A DNA stretch of 6,240 nucleotides from Candidatus Zixiibacteriota bacterium (GCA_024275215.1 JAJRZO010000395.1:1-6240), one strand, 5' to 3'; counted from the stretch's first letter, positions 1 to 6,240 are shown. Notes: a model not told the origin generated them from the letters alone. Numbers and translations: made by a program.

Positions 1-1
1 C

Positions 2-1087
2 CTGACAAAAATGATTCCTCTGGTTGATGGTCCACTCTCGACTGTTTCTGAGAATTTTGCGCGAGAGCTGACACATGAATCACTTCATACCGATGTTTTT
101 GCGGATCATCTTCAGAAGCTTTTTCGCAAGAAAAAAATTGTCGGTATTGATAATGGTCTGTTCGGTGAACTCAGATTTCCGTTTTCGGATGACGCTTTGA
201 CCAAAGCCGGATCAGGAGATTATTCGCTGATCATGGACGAAAAAATGCAGTGTCGTATCCGTCTCGGTGAAGTCGTAAGTGGTTTCCTTGGCAGACTGGA
301 AGCCGATCAGCAGGTTTGGGGCGATGGAATAGAGTTGTCCGATTCGAGTCAGCCCGTGTTTTTCTTTCTCGGCAGGGATGATCCGAGACAGAAGGGTTAC
401 GATGTCGCTGCCGCTGCGATTTCATCGATACCGAAGGGACTTGCGAGATATGTATTCACTCCGATGCCGGGAGACGAGGGTTTCGAGGGGCTACGGTTTC
501 TTAAACGACTCGCCGAAGATCGCCCGGGTGAGGTGATAGTATTCCCATTCCGGGTAGATTTCGAGACATTCAGCGCGCTTCAGAAAGGCAGCTCTTTTAT
601 GGTGATGTGCTCACTGTATGAGCCATTCGGCGGAGCAACGGAGGCATATATAGCCGGTATGCCGGTAGTGGCACGCGCGACTGGCGGGCTGATTCAGCAG
701 GTATTCCCGTATGACAAGATGATGTTGCCTGCGCCATGTGCGAAGATTATCGATAAGTATCATGGTTCGGGCAGCAAACCGACAGGTTTCCTGTTCAGAG
801 AACCGGATTCGGATTCCGAGGTCGATGACTGGCGGAAGATTGTAGAATGTGCCTATCTCAACGAGACGCCACCGGGTGACCGCCTTGAAGACCGCAGAAA
901 GATCGCGCTTTTCAACGAGATGTCGCGGACTGCGGGAACAGCACTGCGGAATGCTATTGCTCTATATGCAAAGGACCAGAATGCGTATGCTGAGATGGTC
1001 TATCACGGGTACAGAATGCTTTCGCGGTTCAGTTGGGATAGAGCTGTCGAGAGTTATCGTAAACTGTATGACGGCATCTGTCGTTGA
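2..1087 (+). CDS. Glycogen/starch-synthase-like GT-B glycosyltransferase, C-terminal part (5' end outside window)
   Basis: The frame is open to the left edge (codons Leu-Thr-Lys precede the Met at 11), so that Met is probably internal and roughly the N-terminal Rossmann half is missing. Numbering from Met 11: TVSENFAREL (11-20) matches the TVSPxYAxE segment of GT5 glycogen synthases, and GIDNGLF (45-51) matches their GILNGID loop. FFFLGRDDPRQKGYD (117-131) matches the FxxRLxxQKG donor-phosphate loop, with Arg122 and Lys128 in the expected roles. YEPFGGATEAYIAGMPVVARATGG splits into the EPFGG acceptor/donor motif (Glu204 onward) and the PVV-x-x-TGGL segment (218-227). The family transfers glucose from ADP- or UDP-glucose to an alpha-glucan in the cytoplasm. 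Matches are clear but loose, and the residue after EP is Phe rather than the usual Cys. A GT4-type or eukaryotic-like synthase with another acceptor is possible. It ends at TGA 1085-1087, facing the next gene. Confidence 0.72.
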   Translation: MTKMIPLVDGPLSTVSENFARELTHESLHTDVFADHLQKLFRKKKIVGIDNGLFGELRFPFSDDALTKAGSGDYSLIMDEKMQCRIRLGEVVSGFLGRLEADQQVWGDGIELSDSSQPVFFFLGRDDPRQKGYDVAAAAISSIPKGLARYVFTPMPGDEGFEGLRFLKRLAEDRPGEVIVFPFRVDFETFSALQKGSSFMVMCSLYEPFGGATEAYIAGMPVVARATGGLIQQVFPYDKMMLPAPCAKIIDKYHGSGSKPTGFLFREPDSDSEVDDWRKIVECAYLNETPPGDRLEDRRKIALFNEMSRTAGTALRNAIALYAKDQNAYAEMVYHGYRMLSRFSWDRAVESYRKLYDGICR

Positions 1088-1088
1088 C

Positions 1089-1102
1089 GAGTACTAATAC
1101 TC
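1089..1102. other. Small inverted repeat between convergent stop codons (weak terminator candidate)
   Basis: GAGTA-CTAA-TACTC forms a perfect 5-bp stem with a 4-base loop. It sits on the six bases between the convergent stops and includes the stop codon of the minus-strand gene. On the + strand it is followed by an AT-rich TCTATAATAT run, not a U tract. The stem is short and AU-rich, so termination by it alone is doubtful. It is listed because it is the only symmetrical element at this convergent junction. Confidence 0.2.
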
Positions 1103-2272
1103 TATAATATCTTTCAGCAATTGCCGGGTGAGATCCTCCCAGAGAAATCGGCTTGCGAATTCCTGGCCGACATGTTTCGCTTTTTCCACATCGGATGCCA
1201 GCATCGATTCGATAGCGTCGATCCATTCGGATATGTCATTCGGGACGATTCTTATTATCTCGCGGGGAAAAGTCTCAAGTTCCTTCATGTATGATGAAAC
1301 TGTACGAAGTCCTGCTGCTGCATATTCGTAGAATTTCAGAGGGTTGGAATACCGGAAAAAGTCATTGTCGAAATATGGCATGATTCCGATGTCGAAACTC
1401 TTGAGTACCGAAGGCATTTTTGAGTGATCGAATGCACCGGTGAAGTGGATATTGGGTATCGATTGTGTTGAAACGACAGCCGATTTGTCGGGAGTGGGAC
1501 CAACGAATACGAGATTCCATTCCGGCCTTGCATTAGCTATCCCTTTGATCAGTTTCCAGTCCAGACGTTGGGAGATAACACCGGCAAAACCGATTCTCGG
1601 GCTGCTAATCCTTTCGATTGCATCAATCGGTTCGGGATTACCGGTTGTCAGTCGAAGATATGTATTCTTGTCGAGACCGTTACGGAACTTAATGGCTTTC
1701 CGATAGCCGGGAGAGTATCTTTCATGCAGGAGTCTCGATACAGTTACAAAGAAATCAACGCTTTCCCTGACCTTTGCCTGTAACTCTATCTGATCAGTTA
1801 GCTCTCGACCATCGGTGTCCGCCAGATTGTCTTTCATTTCGTATACAACACGGCTTTCGGGGAATAACCTGCTCACATAGTGCTGTTGCGGGTAAAAATA
1901 CCATACGAGCGGAGTATTGTCCGATATGCCAATCCTGCGACAAACATGTTCATAGCTTCGCCTTAGAGCAAAGATATTCAGTTTCTCAAGAACCACAGAC
2001 TTACATGCGATGGAGTCATGGATAACGTACTTTGGGGATGTAAGATACAGATTATTGGAGAGTTTCTCGATTTTCGGGGTTGAAAAAAGCTCTTTGAATC
2101 GGCGCGGCTTCCTGAAGATTGTCGAGAATGGGCAGAGTGGTCGATTCATGACAATCAGGGTCGTGCCGTATTCTCTGGCGGACTTAGCGAGTGCGATCAC
2201 CATCTGTCGACACATGAATTGCGGCCAGTCAACACCGGCAAACATCAGAATCACTTTAGGCAGATCATTCAC
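1094..2272 (-). CDS. GT-B glycosyltransferase (GT4-like), complete
   Basis: This is a complete 392-residue protein, a normal length for a retaining GT4-type enzyme that moves a sugar from a nucleotide donor onto a cell-surface polysaccharide or lipid acceptor in the cytoplasm. The N-terminal half has VILMFAGVDWPQFMCRQ (7-23), a W-x-x-x-R-Q opening common in these enzymes, and VVYEMKDNLAD (142-152), resembling the VYDxxDD segment of TuaH-like transferases. FRNGLD (196-201) is the usual linker before the second Rossmann domain. That domain starts at PRIGFAGVISQRLDW (225-239), where Lys or Arg of the donor loop is expected, and ends with IGIMPY (295-300) and NPLKFYEYAAAGLRTVSS (310-327), a classic GT4 signature around the acidic donor ligand Glu316. 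No signal peptide or membrane segment is evident. The start is GTG at 2270-2272: AGGA lies seven bases upstream, and the overlapping ATG at 2272-2274 hits TGA at once. Acceptor and donor cannot be told from sequence. Confidence 0.88.
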   Translation of the reverse strand: MNDLPKVILMFAGVDWPQFMCRQMVIALAKSAREYGTTLIVMNRPLCPFSTIFRKPRRFKELFSTPKIEKLSNNLYLTSPKYVIHDSIACKSVVLEKLNIFALRRSYEHVCRRIGISDNTPLVWYFYPQQHYVSRLFPESRVVYEMKDNLADTDGRELTDQIELQAKVRESVDFFVTVSRLLHERYSPGYRKAIKFRNGLDKNTYLRLTTGNPEPIDAIERISSPRIGFAGVISQRLDWKLIKGIANARPEWNLVFVGPTPDKSAVVSTQSIPNIHFTGAFDHSKMPSVLKSFDIGIMPYFDNDFFRYSNPLKFYEYAAAGLRTVSSYMKELETFPREIIRIVPNDISEWIDAIESMLASDVEKAKHVGQEFASRFLWEDLTRQLLKDIIEY

Positions 2273-2279
2273 ATTGTTG

Positions 2280-2283
2280 TCCT
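2280..2283 (-). promoter_or_regulatory. Ribosome binding site deciding the GTG start of the glycosyltransferase
   Basis: Read on the minus strand, AGGA is followed by CAACAAT and then GTG. The spacing of seven bases fits a Shine-Dalgarno site and favours GTG at 2272 over the in-frame ATG at residue 10. Confidence 0.6.
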
Positions 2284-2327
2284 GATTGTATTAAATGTCA
2301 GTGATATTTCCGAATGGCATGGGGCTG

Positions 2328-2356
2328 AAGTTATTTACATGCAGGCCAAAAGTCAA
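2328..2356 (-). promoter_or_regulatory. Candidate sigma70-type promoter for the glycosyltransferase
   Basis: On the minus strand TTGACT (2356-2351) and TAACTT (2333-2328) are separated by 17 bases, giving a leader of about 50 bases before the GTG start. The -35 box matches the consensus at five of six positions; the -10 box is weaker. With the 227-base gap after the dehydrogenase gene, this suggests the glycosyltransferase can be transcribed on its own. The consensus used is that of well-studied bacteria and may not hold for this organism. Confidence 0.35.
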
Positions 2357-2499
2357 GCCCTTGTGGCTCACGCCCGCTTGCTATAATAAAAGTCATATTC
2401 TTTTTGCATGAGGTTACCCTTATCGTTTTTCATTTTGTGTCTATAGCCTTTGTAAGAAGTCTTAATAACCTGCCACACTTGCATTCCGGGACAAGAGAA

Positions 2500-3486
2500 T
2501 TACAGGATATTAATAACAGCGACTCCGGTGAATCTGCCATTGCGCAAGTCGTCAAGAGCCTTGTTGACTTCAATCAACGTATAGAGATGAACCTCAGATT
2601 CGACAGGTATCTTCGGTGCGAGAGCGAGGAATTCCTCTCCATCACGCCGAGTCAGGTTTGCGACAGATTTGATAGTACGTTCCTCCCAGAGTATCGAGTA
2701 TGGAAACGACGGTATGTCGCTCATGTATATGCCCGCGCAGACAACTGTTCCACCTTTTGCGACAGCGCGCAGGGCTGCAGGCACAAGACTTCCGACCGGA
2801 GCGAATATAATCGCGGCATCGAGTGGTTCAGGCGGCATCTGGTCCGACCCGCCCGCCCATACAGCGCCGAGGCTGAGTGCAAATTCCTGTCCTTCTATAT
2901 CCCCGCTTCTGGTAAAGGCGTAGACTTCCTGATTATTATACTTTGCCACCTGCATGATTATATGTGCTGCCGCGCCAAATCCATAGAATCCAATAGTCCG
3001 AGCATCGCCAATCATACGATATGAACGGTATCCGATGAGTCCCGCACAGAGTAACGGTGCAGCCTGAATATCAGGGTAACCTTCAGGAATCGGAAAGCAG
3101 AATCTTTCGTCGGCAACACAAAGCTCTGCGAACCCACCATCGATCTGATATCCTGTGTAAAGAGCATGGTCGCAGAGGTTCTCTCTGCCGCTGGTACAGT
3201 ACCGGCATTCACCGCAACTTCCGCCGAGCCACGGCACACCGACTCTGTCGCCTTCTTTGTATTTACCGGAACTTCGATCAGCTCTGACTACTGTTCCGAC
3301 AATCTGATGACCGGGTATCAATGGAAGCTTTGGTTCTGTGAGATCGCCATCGACAACATGCAAATCAGTTCTGCACACACCGCATGCGTGAACACGAATC
3401 AAAAGCTGCCCTGTCTGCGGAATTGGATCAGGTAGTTCGGTCTCACGCAACAGTGTACCCTGTTTCTCGAGTATCATTGCTTTCAT
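2500..3486 (-). CDS. Zinc-dependent alcohol dehydrogenase (MDR superfamily)
   Basis: This is a 328-residue cytoplasmic NAD(P)-dependent oxidoreductase interconverting alcohols and aldehydes or ketones. Numbering from Met at 3486: the GroES-like domain carries catalytic-zinc ligands Cys38 (GVCRTD), His60 (GHQ, where most relatives have GHE) and Cys147 (LLCAG). The structural-zinc cysteines 91, 94, 97 and 105 lie in the lobe SCGECRYCTSGRENLC. The Rossmann domain has GFYGFGAAAHI (166-176), the GxGxxAH form typical of the adh_fam_2/CAD2-like subfamily whose members are about 330 residues long. The frame stays open upstream to an ATG at 3570, but I chose 3486: it has AAAGGAG eight bases upstream, and the family begins MKAM. 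The extra 28 residues of the longer form look nothing like the family. The substrate is unknown. It shares a strand with the downstream glycosyltransferase, but the 227-base gap argues against tight coupling. Confidence 0.93.
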   Translation of the reverse strand: MKAMILEKQGTLLRETELPDPIPQTGQLLIRVHACGVCRTDLHVVDGDLTEPKLPLIPGHQIVGTVVRADRSSGKYKEGDRVGVPWLGGSCGECRYCTSGRENLCDHALYTGYQIDGGFAELCVADERFCFPIPEGYPDIQAAPLLCAGLIGYRSYRMIGDARTIGFYGFGAAAHIIMQVAKYNNQEVYAFTRSGDIEGQEFALSLGAVWAGGSDQMPPEPLDAAIIFAPVGSLVPAALRAVAKGGTVVCAGIYMSDIPSFPYSILWEERTIKSVANLTRRDGEEFLALAPKIPVESEVHLYTLIEVNKALDDLRNGRFTGVAVINIL

Positions 3487-3494
3487 TTGAGTGT

Positions 3495-3501
3495 CTCCTT
3501 T
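3495..3501 (-). promoter_or_regulatory. Ribosome binding site of the alcohol dehydrogenase
   Basis: On the minus strand AAAGGAG is followed by ACACTCAA and ATG (3486-3484). This strong site decides the start in favour of 3486 over the upstream in-frame ATG at 3570. Confidence 0.8.
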
Positions 3502-3655
3502 ATATTGTGCAAGTCTTCTCCCTGAATAGAAGATTAATTGTGATCCAATGCTATGGATAATACAGCTCAAGCCTGCTGTCCAGTTTCAATCTGTTGTGAC
3601 ATTTCCAGGAGCAATCATCCATCACTTGTCTCGTCTTGTTTGGGTTGATTTTCTC
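3502..3655. other. Intergenic DNA upstream of the dehydrogenase, no clear element
   Basis: This is the left half of the gap between the divergent dehydrogenase and protease genes. It should contain the minus-strand promoter of the dehydrogenase, but I find no pair of boxes with acceptable match and spacing (for example TTGAAA with TATTAT is 21 bases apart). No convincing coding region, RNA gene or long repeat is visible here. Confidence 0.5.
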
Positions 3656-3684
3656 TTGCTTCACTTTCAAGAAGTGGCTATAAT
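3656..3684 (+). promoter_or_regulatory. Promoter of the subtilase gene
   Basis: TTGCTT (3656-3661) and a perfect TATAAT (3679-3684) are 17 bases apart on the + strand. Transcription would begin near 3691 and leave a leader of about 155 bases before the protease start at 3848. The -35 box matches only TTG plus spacing, which would suit a regulated promoter. Two inverted repeats overlie the spacer and -10 box (next entry). Confidence 0.5.
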
Positions 3685-3690
3685 ATAGCC
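3662..3690. promoter_or_regulatory. Paired inverted repeats over the promoter (operator candidate)
   Basis: Two short perfect inverted repeats meet at base 3676. CACTT-TCAAG-AAGTG (3662-3676) fills most of the promoter spacer. GGCTATA-A-TATAGCC (3676-3690) encloses the -10 box with a 7-bp arm and a single central base. A dimeric repressor bound here would cover the polymerase site. No regulator gene is visible in the window, so a role is inference, and the AT-rich core makes a chance match possible. Confidence 0.3.
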
Positions 3691-3772
3691 CAGTTACTCA
3701 TGTTTTCACATAATGCTCTGACAAATCGACTCGATCTATTCTTCAGTATTTATGTTTTTCCAGAGGAGGAGT

Positions 3773-3793
3773 ATGCCTATGAGTGGAGTGTAA
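3773..3793 (+). promoter_or_regulatory. Possible six-codon leader reading frame upstream of the protease
   Basis: ATG-CCT-ATG-AGT-GGA-GTG-TAA encodes MPMSGV and is preceded by GAGGAGG (3763-3769). That site lies 3 bases before the first ATG and 9 before the second. The TAA overlaps another ATG (TAATG) that opens only ATG-CCA-TAG. The mini-frame is in the same phase as the protease, separated by its TAA, so no N-terminal extension of the protease is possible past it. It may be a translated leader affecting expression, or a chance Shine-Dalgarno site in an untranslated leader. Confidence 0.3.
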
Positions 3794-3838
3794 TGCCATA
3801 GTAGACCAAAGAGAAGTAACAATCCGTATCCCCAAATC

Positions 3839-3843
3839 GGAGG
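3839..3843 (+). promoter_or_regulatory. Ribosome binding site of the subtilase
   Basis: GGAGG is followed by TCCT and the ATG at 3848, a rather short spacing of four bases. The start is still well supported because it opens directly into a signal peptide (MKKF) and no other in-frame start follows the stop at 3791-3793. Confidence 0.6.
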
Positions 3844-3847
3844 TCCT

Positions 3848-6240
3848 ATGAAGAAGTTTGCGATTCTGACGATTTGTATCATCGTAGCATGCACCGCATC
3901 AGCATTTGCCCAGAAAGTGGCACATGTCGAACGCAATGCAGATGTGCCATCATTTATTGGCTACGTTCCGGACGAGTTCATACTTGTTCTTAAAGATGAT
4001 GCCGGGAAACTGAACATAACTGCCGCAAAAAGTGGTTCAGTTGCGACCGGTTTATCCGACCTTGACGCCATTTCGGCGAAATTCAATGTGACAGGAATCA
4101 AGAAACAATTCAAGGGTAGTTCGGAAGCGGCTAACTCCCCAACCAGAAGATTATCTCGCTATTATAAGGTCAGGTTCGATGCCGGAGGCCTCCAGGAGGC
4201 AATGGATGCCTTCAATAAACTCCCAATGGTTGATCATGTTGAACCGATCGGTATTCATACTGCCTATGCTGTACCCAATGATGGTTATTATGGTGACCAA
4301 TGGCATTTCAGCCAGTCGGGCGATCACGACATCGATGGCCCTGAAGCATGGGATATCGAAGCTGGAGCCGATGCTGTTGTCGTAGCAATTCTCGACACCG
4401 GTGTAAGATATTTCCACAAAGATCTCGGTGGATCAAACGCATCATACTCGAACCCATCCGCTGCAAACGGTAATATGTGGATCAACTGGGCTGAGAAAAA
4501 CGGCACATCCGGTGTCGATGATGACGGCAACGGTTATGTTGATGACTGGATTGGCTATGACTTTGTCGATGGCGCTACCAGTTGCTGGTCAGGAGAAGAC
4601 TGCAATACCAAGGACAATGATCCACGTGACTTTAATGGCCACGGTACGCATTGTGCCGGTATTGTTGCGGCAATCACCAACAATGGTTATGCGACAAGTG
4701 GCGTGGCTGGTGGTTTTGGCGACGGCACTCTTCAGCCCACAAGCGATGGCGTGAAGATCATGCCTTGTCGTGTCGGGTGGTCCGGCACTTATATCATCTG
4801 GGAAGTCGGCTATGTCCGCATGGACTTCGCTGCCGAGGCATTCTACTATGCCGCTGACAATGGTGCTAACATTGCCTCGTGTAGCTGGGGATCATCCAAC
4901 AGCGGCGGGCTTGACGCCGCTGTCGACTATTTCGTCGCGAGTGGTGGACTTATTTTCCACGCGGCAGGCAACGATGGAAATGAAACAGCCGACTATCTCG
5001 GTGGTCGTACCGATGTCATAAATGTTGCAGCTACTGACAGCCTCGACTGTAAAGCTGACTATTCCAATTACGGTTCATGGGTCGATATATCAGCGCCCGG
5101 CTCGGATATAATGAGCCTGTATCACGATCATTCTGATCCGACTAATGACTATGTGTCAACTATGAGTGGAACCTCAATGGCTTGCCCGATGGCTGCAGGT
5201 GTCGGTGCTCTTATATGGTCCAAACATCCCGACTGGACAGCCTCCCAGGTCGAGCAGCGTCTGTATGAAACCGCTGACGACATTTACGCCGAGTCGTGCA
5301 ATTCAAGCTACTCCGGCAAACTCGGAGCCGGACGTGTCAACGCATTCAATGCTGTAAACGATGGCACACCTCCACCTGTTGCCGACTTCAGCGGATCACC
5401 GACGTCTGGATGTGCTTCTCTCGATGTGACTTTTACTGATCAATCAACCGGCGACATAACATCCTGGTCATGGGACTTTGGTGATGGCGGCTCTTCAACT
5501 GCTCAAAATCCTGTTCATACATATACTGCTGCCGGGACATATACTGTTTCGTTGACAGTGACTGGCCCGGGTGGTTCGGATACAAACACAAAGAACAGTT
5601 ACATCACGGTCCAGGGCGCTCCCACTGCCGACTTCTCCGGTTCGCCTACATCAGGAACGGAGCCTCTCACTGTTAACTTTACTGATCTTTCGACAGGGAG
5701 TCCGACATCATGGAGCTGGGACTTCGGCGATGGCGGTTCCTCAACACAACAGAATCCAAGCCACCAGTATGCTTCTGCCGGAACATACACTGTGACTTTG
5801 ACGGCGACAAATAGCTGTGGTTCCGATCAGATGGTCAAGACTGATTACATTACTGTCGATCCCTGCCTGGTTCCGGTTGCCGGTTTTGTGGGATCACCGA
5901 CTTCGGGTGAAGTACCCTTGACGGTCAGCTTTACCGATCAATCAACTAACAGTCCGACATCATGGAGTTGGGACTTCGGCGATGGCGGTTCCTCGACCCA
6001 GCAGAACCCAAGCCATCAGTATACTTCGGCGGGAACATATACTGTTCAATTGACAGCGACTAACTCCTGCGGATCTGATTCGGAAATCAAGACAGACTAT
6101 ATCACTGTCACATGCACACCGCCTGTTGCTGACTTCACTGGTTCACCTACATCAGGTGAAGCTCCACTCACTGTCAACTTCACTGACGCATCTACCGGTG
6201 CGACATCATGGTCATGGGATTTCGGTGATGGCGGGACATC
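3848..6240 (+). CDS. Secreted S8 (subtilisin-family) serine protease with C-terminal PKD array, 3' end outside window
   Basis: There are 797 complete codons before the right edge and no stop. Residues 1-21 form a Sec signal peptide (MKK, hydrophobic core, AFA before Gln22). Residues about 38-140 resemble an I9-type propeptide that folds and inhibits the enzyme until cleaved (YVPDEFILVLKDD near the start, VDHVEP near the end). The catalytic domain, about 150-503, has Asp183 (ILDTGV), His265 (NGHGTHCAG), oxyanion Asn375 (AAGNDG) and Ser443 (GTSMACP), so it should be an active endopeptidase. DDDGNGYVDD (224-233) looks like a calcium-binding loop. GTSMACP is followed by Met-Ala where many relatives have His-Val. 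PKD domains begin at about 511, 591 and 675, and a fourth starts at 760 and is cut. PKD domains usually bind proteins or polysaccharides or act as spacers. The likely site is outside the cell or on its surface; the substrate is unknown. Adjacent genes suggest no partner. Confidence 0.93.
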   Translation, partial: MKKFAILTICIIVACTASAFAQKVAHVERNADVPSFIGYVPDEFILVLKDDAGKLNITAAKSGSVATGLSDLDAISAKFNVTGIKKQFKGSSEAANSPTRRLSRYYKVRFDAGGLQEAMDAFNKLPMVDHVEPIGIHTAYAVPNDGYYGDQWHFSQSGDHDIDGPEAWDIEAGADAVVVAILDTGVRYFHKDLGGSNASYSNPSAANGNMWINWAEKNGTSGVDDDGNGYVDDWIGYDFVDGATSCWSGEDCNTKDNDPRDFNGHGTHCAGIVAAITNNGYATSGVAGGFGDGTLQPTSDGVKIMPCRVGWSGTYIIWEVGYVRMDFAAEAFYYAADNGANIASCSWGSSNSGGLDAAVDYFVASGGLIFHAAGNDGNETADYLGGRTDVINVAATDSLDCKADYSNYGSWVDISAPGSDIMSLYHDHSDPTNDYVSTMSGTSMACPMAAGVGALIWSKHPDWTASQVEQRLYETADDIYAESCNSSYSGKLGAGRVNAFNAVNDGTPPPVADFSGSPTSGCASLDVTFTDQSTGDITSWSWDFGDGGSSTAQNPVHTYTAAGTYTVSLTVTGPGGSDTNTKNSYITVQGAPTADFSGSPTSGTEPLTVNFTDLSTGSPTSWSWDFGDGGSSTQQNPSHQYASAGTYTVTLTATNSCGSDQMVKTDYITVDPCLVPVAGFVGSPTSGEVPLTVSFTDQSTNSPTSWSWDFGDGGSSTQQNPSHQYTSAGTYTVQLTATNSCGSDSEIKTDYITVTCTPPVADFTGSPTSGEAPLTVNFTDASTGATSWSWDFGDGGT
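5378..6240 (+). repeat. Tandem PKD-domain repeats within the protease (three complete, fourth partial)
   Basis: Units aligned on the ADF/AGF codon at 5381, 5627, 5879 and 6128 are 246, 252 and 249 bases apart (82, 84 and 83 residues). Each opens with ADF-x-GSPTSG (AGFVGSPTSG in unit 3), carries a DxST then SWSWDFGDGG core, and the complete units continue through the NPxHxYxxAGTYTVxLT strand to a Y-I-T-V end. Units 2 and 3 contain TNSCGSD and a further Cys in or after the terminal linker, which could pair in a disulfide; unit 1 has GPGGSD there and its Cys near the start instead. Units 2 and 3 are closest to each other. The array continues past the right edge. Confidence 0.9.

Noticed and set aside
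2361..2387. A + strand TTGTGG and perfect TATAAT (2382-2387)
   Set aside because: The spacing is 15 bases and the -35 box is poor, and nothing on the + strand downstream is a credible gene. It would only give antisense RNA to the dehydrogenase, for which there is no other sign.
2348..2395. Direct repeat AAAAGTCA at 2348-2355 and 2388-2395, exactly 40 bases apart
   Set aside because: An eight-base repeat in a 227-base AT-rich gap is expected by chance fairly often, and neither copy sits at a telling distance from a strong promoter element.
2411..2471. Inverted pair AGGTTA (2411-2416) and TAACCT (2466-2471) downstream of the dehydrogenase
   Set aside because: The six-base arms are about 49 bases apart, do not extend, and are not followed by a T tract on the minus strand, so they do not look like a terminator.
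2404..3024. A 206-codon + strand open frame opposite the dehydrogenase
   Set aside because: It lies antisense to a gene with intact zinc and cofactor motifs, has no recognisable domain, and reads like low-constraint sequence with scattered Cys and Arg. It is a shadow of the dehydrogenase.
3487..3570. A 28-residue N-terminal extension of the dehydrogenase starting at 3570
   Set aside because: The extension does not resemble the family, lies upstream of a strong AAAGGAG site, and the standard MKAM start at 3486 fits both length and spacing.
3736..3936. A 66-codon minus-strand frame encoding a hydrophobic, membrane-like peptide
   Set aside because: It overlaps the protease start and signal peptide in antisense and covers the protease leader. 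Its apparent hydrophobicity has no family match, and no clear ribosome binding site was found for it.
4428..5795. Several 60-110 codon alternative frames on both strands inside the protease gene
   Set aside because: All overlap the long subtilase/PKD frame, whose catalytic and repeat motifs are unmistakable. They carry no domain of their own.

Overview
The window is bacterial DNA of moderate GC (my impression is a little under 50%), with four protein genes, two of them cut by the window edges. I see no rRNA, tRNA, CRISPR array, insertion sequence or phage gene. The taxon cannot be fixed from this stretch. The secreted subtilase with a tandem array of PKD domains containing SWSWDFGDGG resembles proteins I associate with uncultured FCB-group lineages such as Zixibacteria; this is an inference with low confidence.

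Left part (1-2272): the C-terminal part of a glycogen/starch-synthase-like GT-B glycosyltransferase enters from the left edge on the + strand and ends at 1087. It runs tail to tail into a complete minus-strand glycosyltransferase (1094-2272), with six bases between the two stop codons. Both are retaining-type GT-B enzymes by motif, but they are transcribed convergently and need not share a pathway.

Middle part (2273-3847): a 227-base gap carries a plausible minus-strand promoter for the glycosyltransferase. It is followed by a complete minus-strand zinc-dependent alcohol dehydrogenase (2500-3486) of the GHQ/GFGAAAH subfamily, with all seven recognised zinc-ligand positions intact. The 361-base gap that follows separates the dehydrogenase from the divergent protease gene. 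It contains a good + strand promoter (perfect TATAAT, 17-base spacer) with two inverted repeats laid over its spacer and -10 box, and a tiny leader reading frame with a strong ribosome binding site.

Right part (3848-6240): a secreted S8 (subtilisin-family) serine protease precursor starts at 3848 and runs off the right edge. It has a signal peptide, an I9-like propeptide, a catalytic domain with intact Asp183/His265/Ser443 and Asn375, and then three complete PKD domains and the start of a fourth. The protein must continue with more PKD repeats and/or a C-terminal anchoring or sorting domain outside the window.

No clearly new multi-gene system is visible. The most unusual parts are the upstream region of the protease gene, the synonymous-only divergence between PKD repeats 2 and 3, and the divergent character of the first glycosyltransferase.
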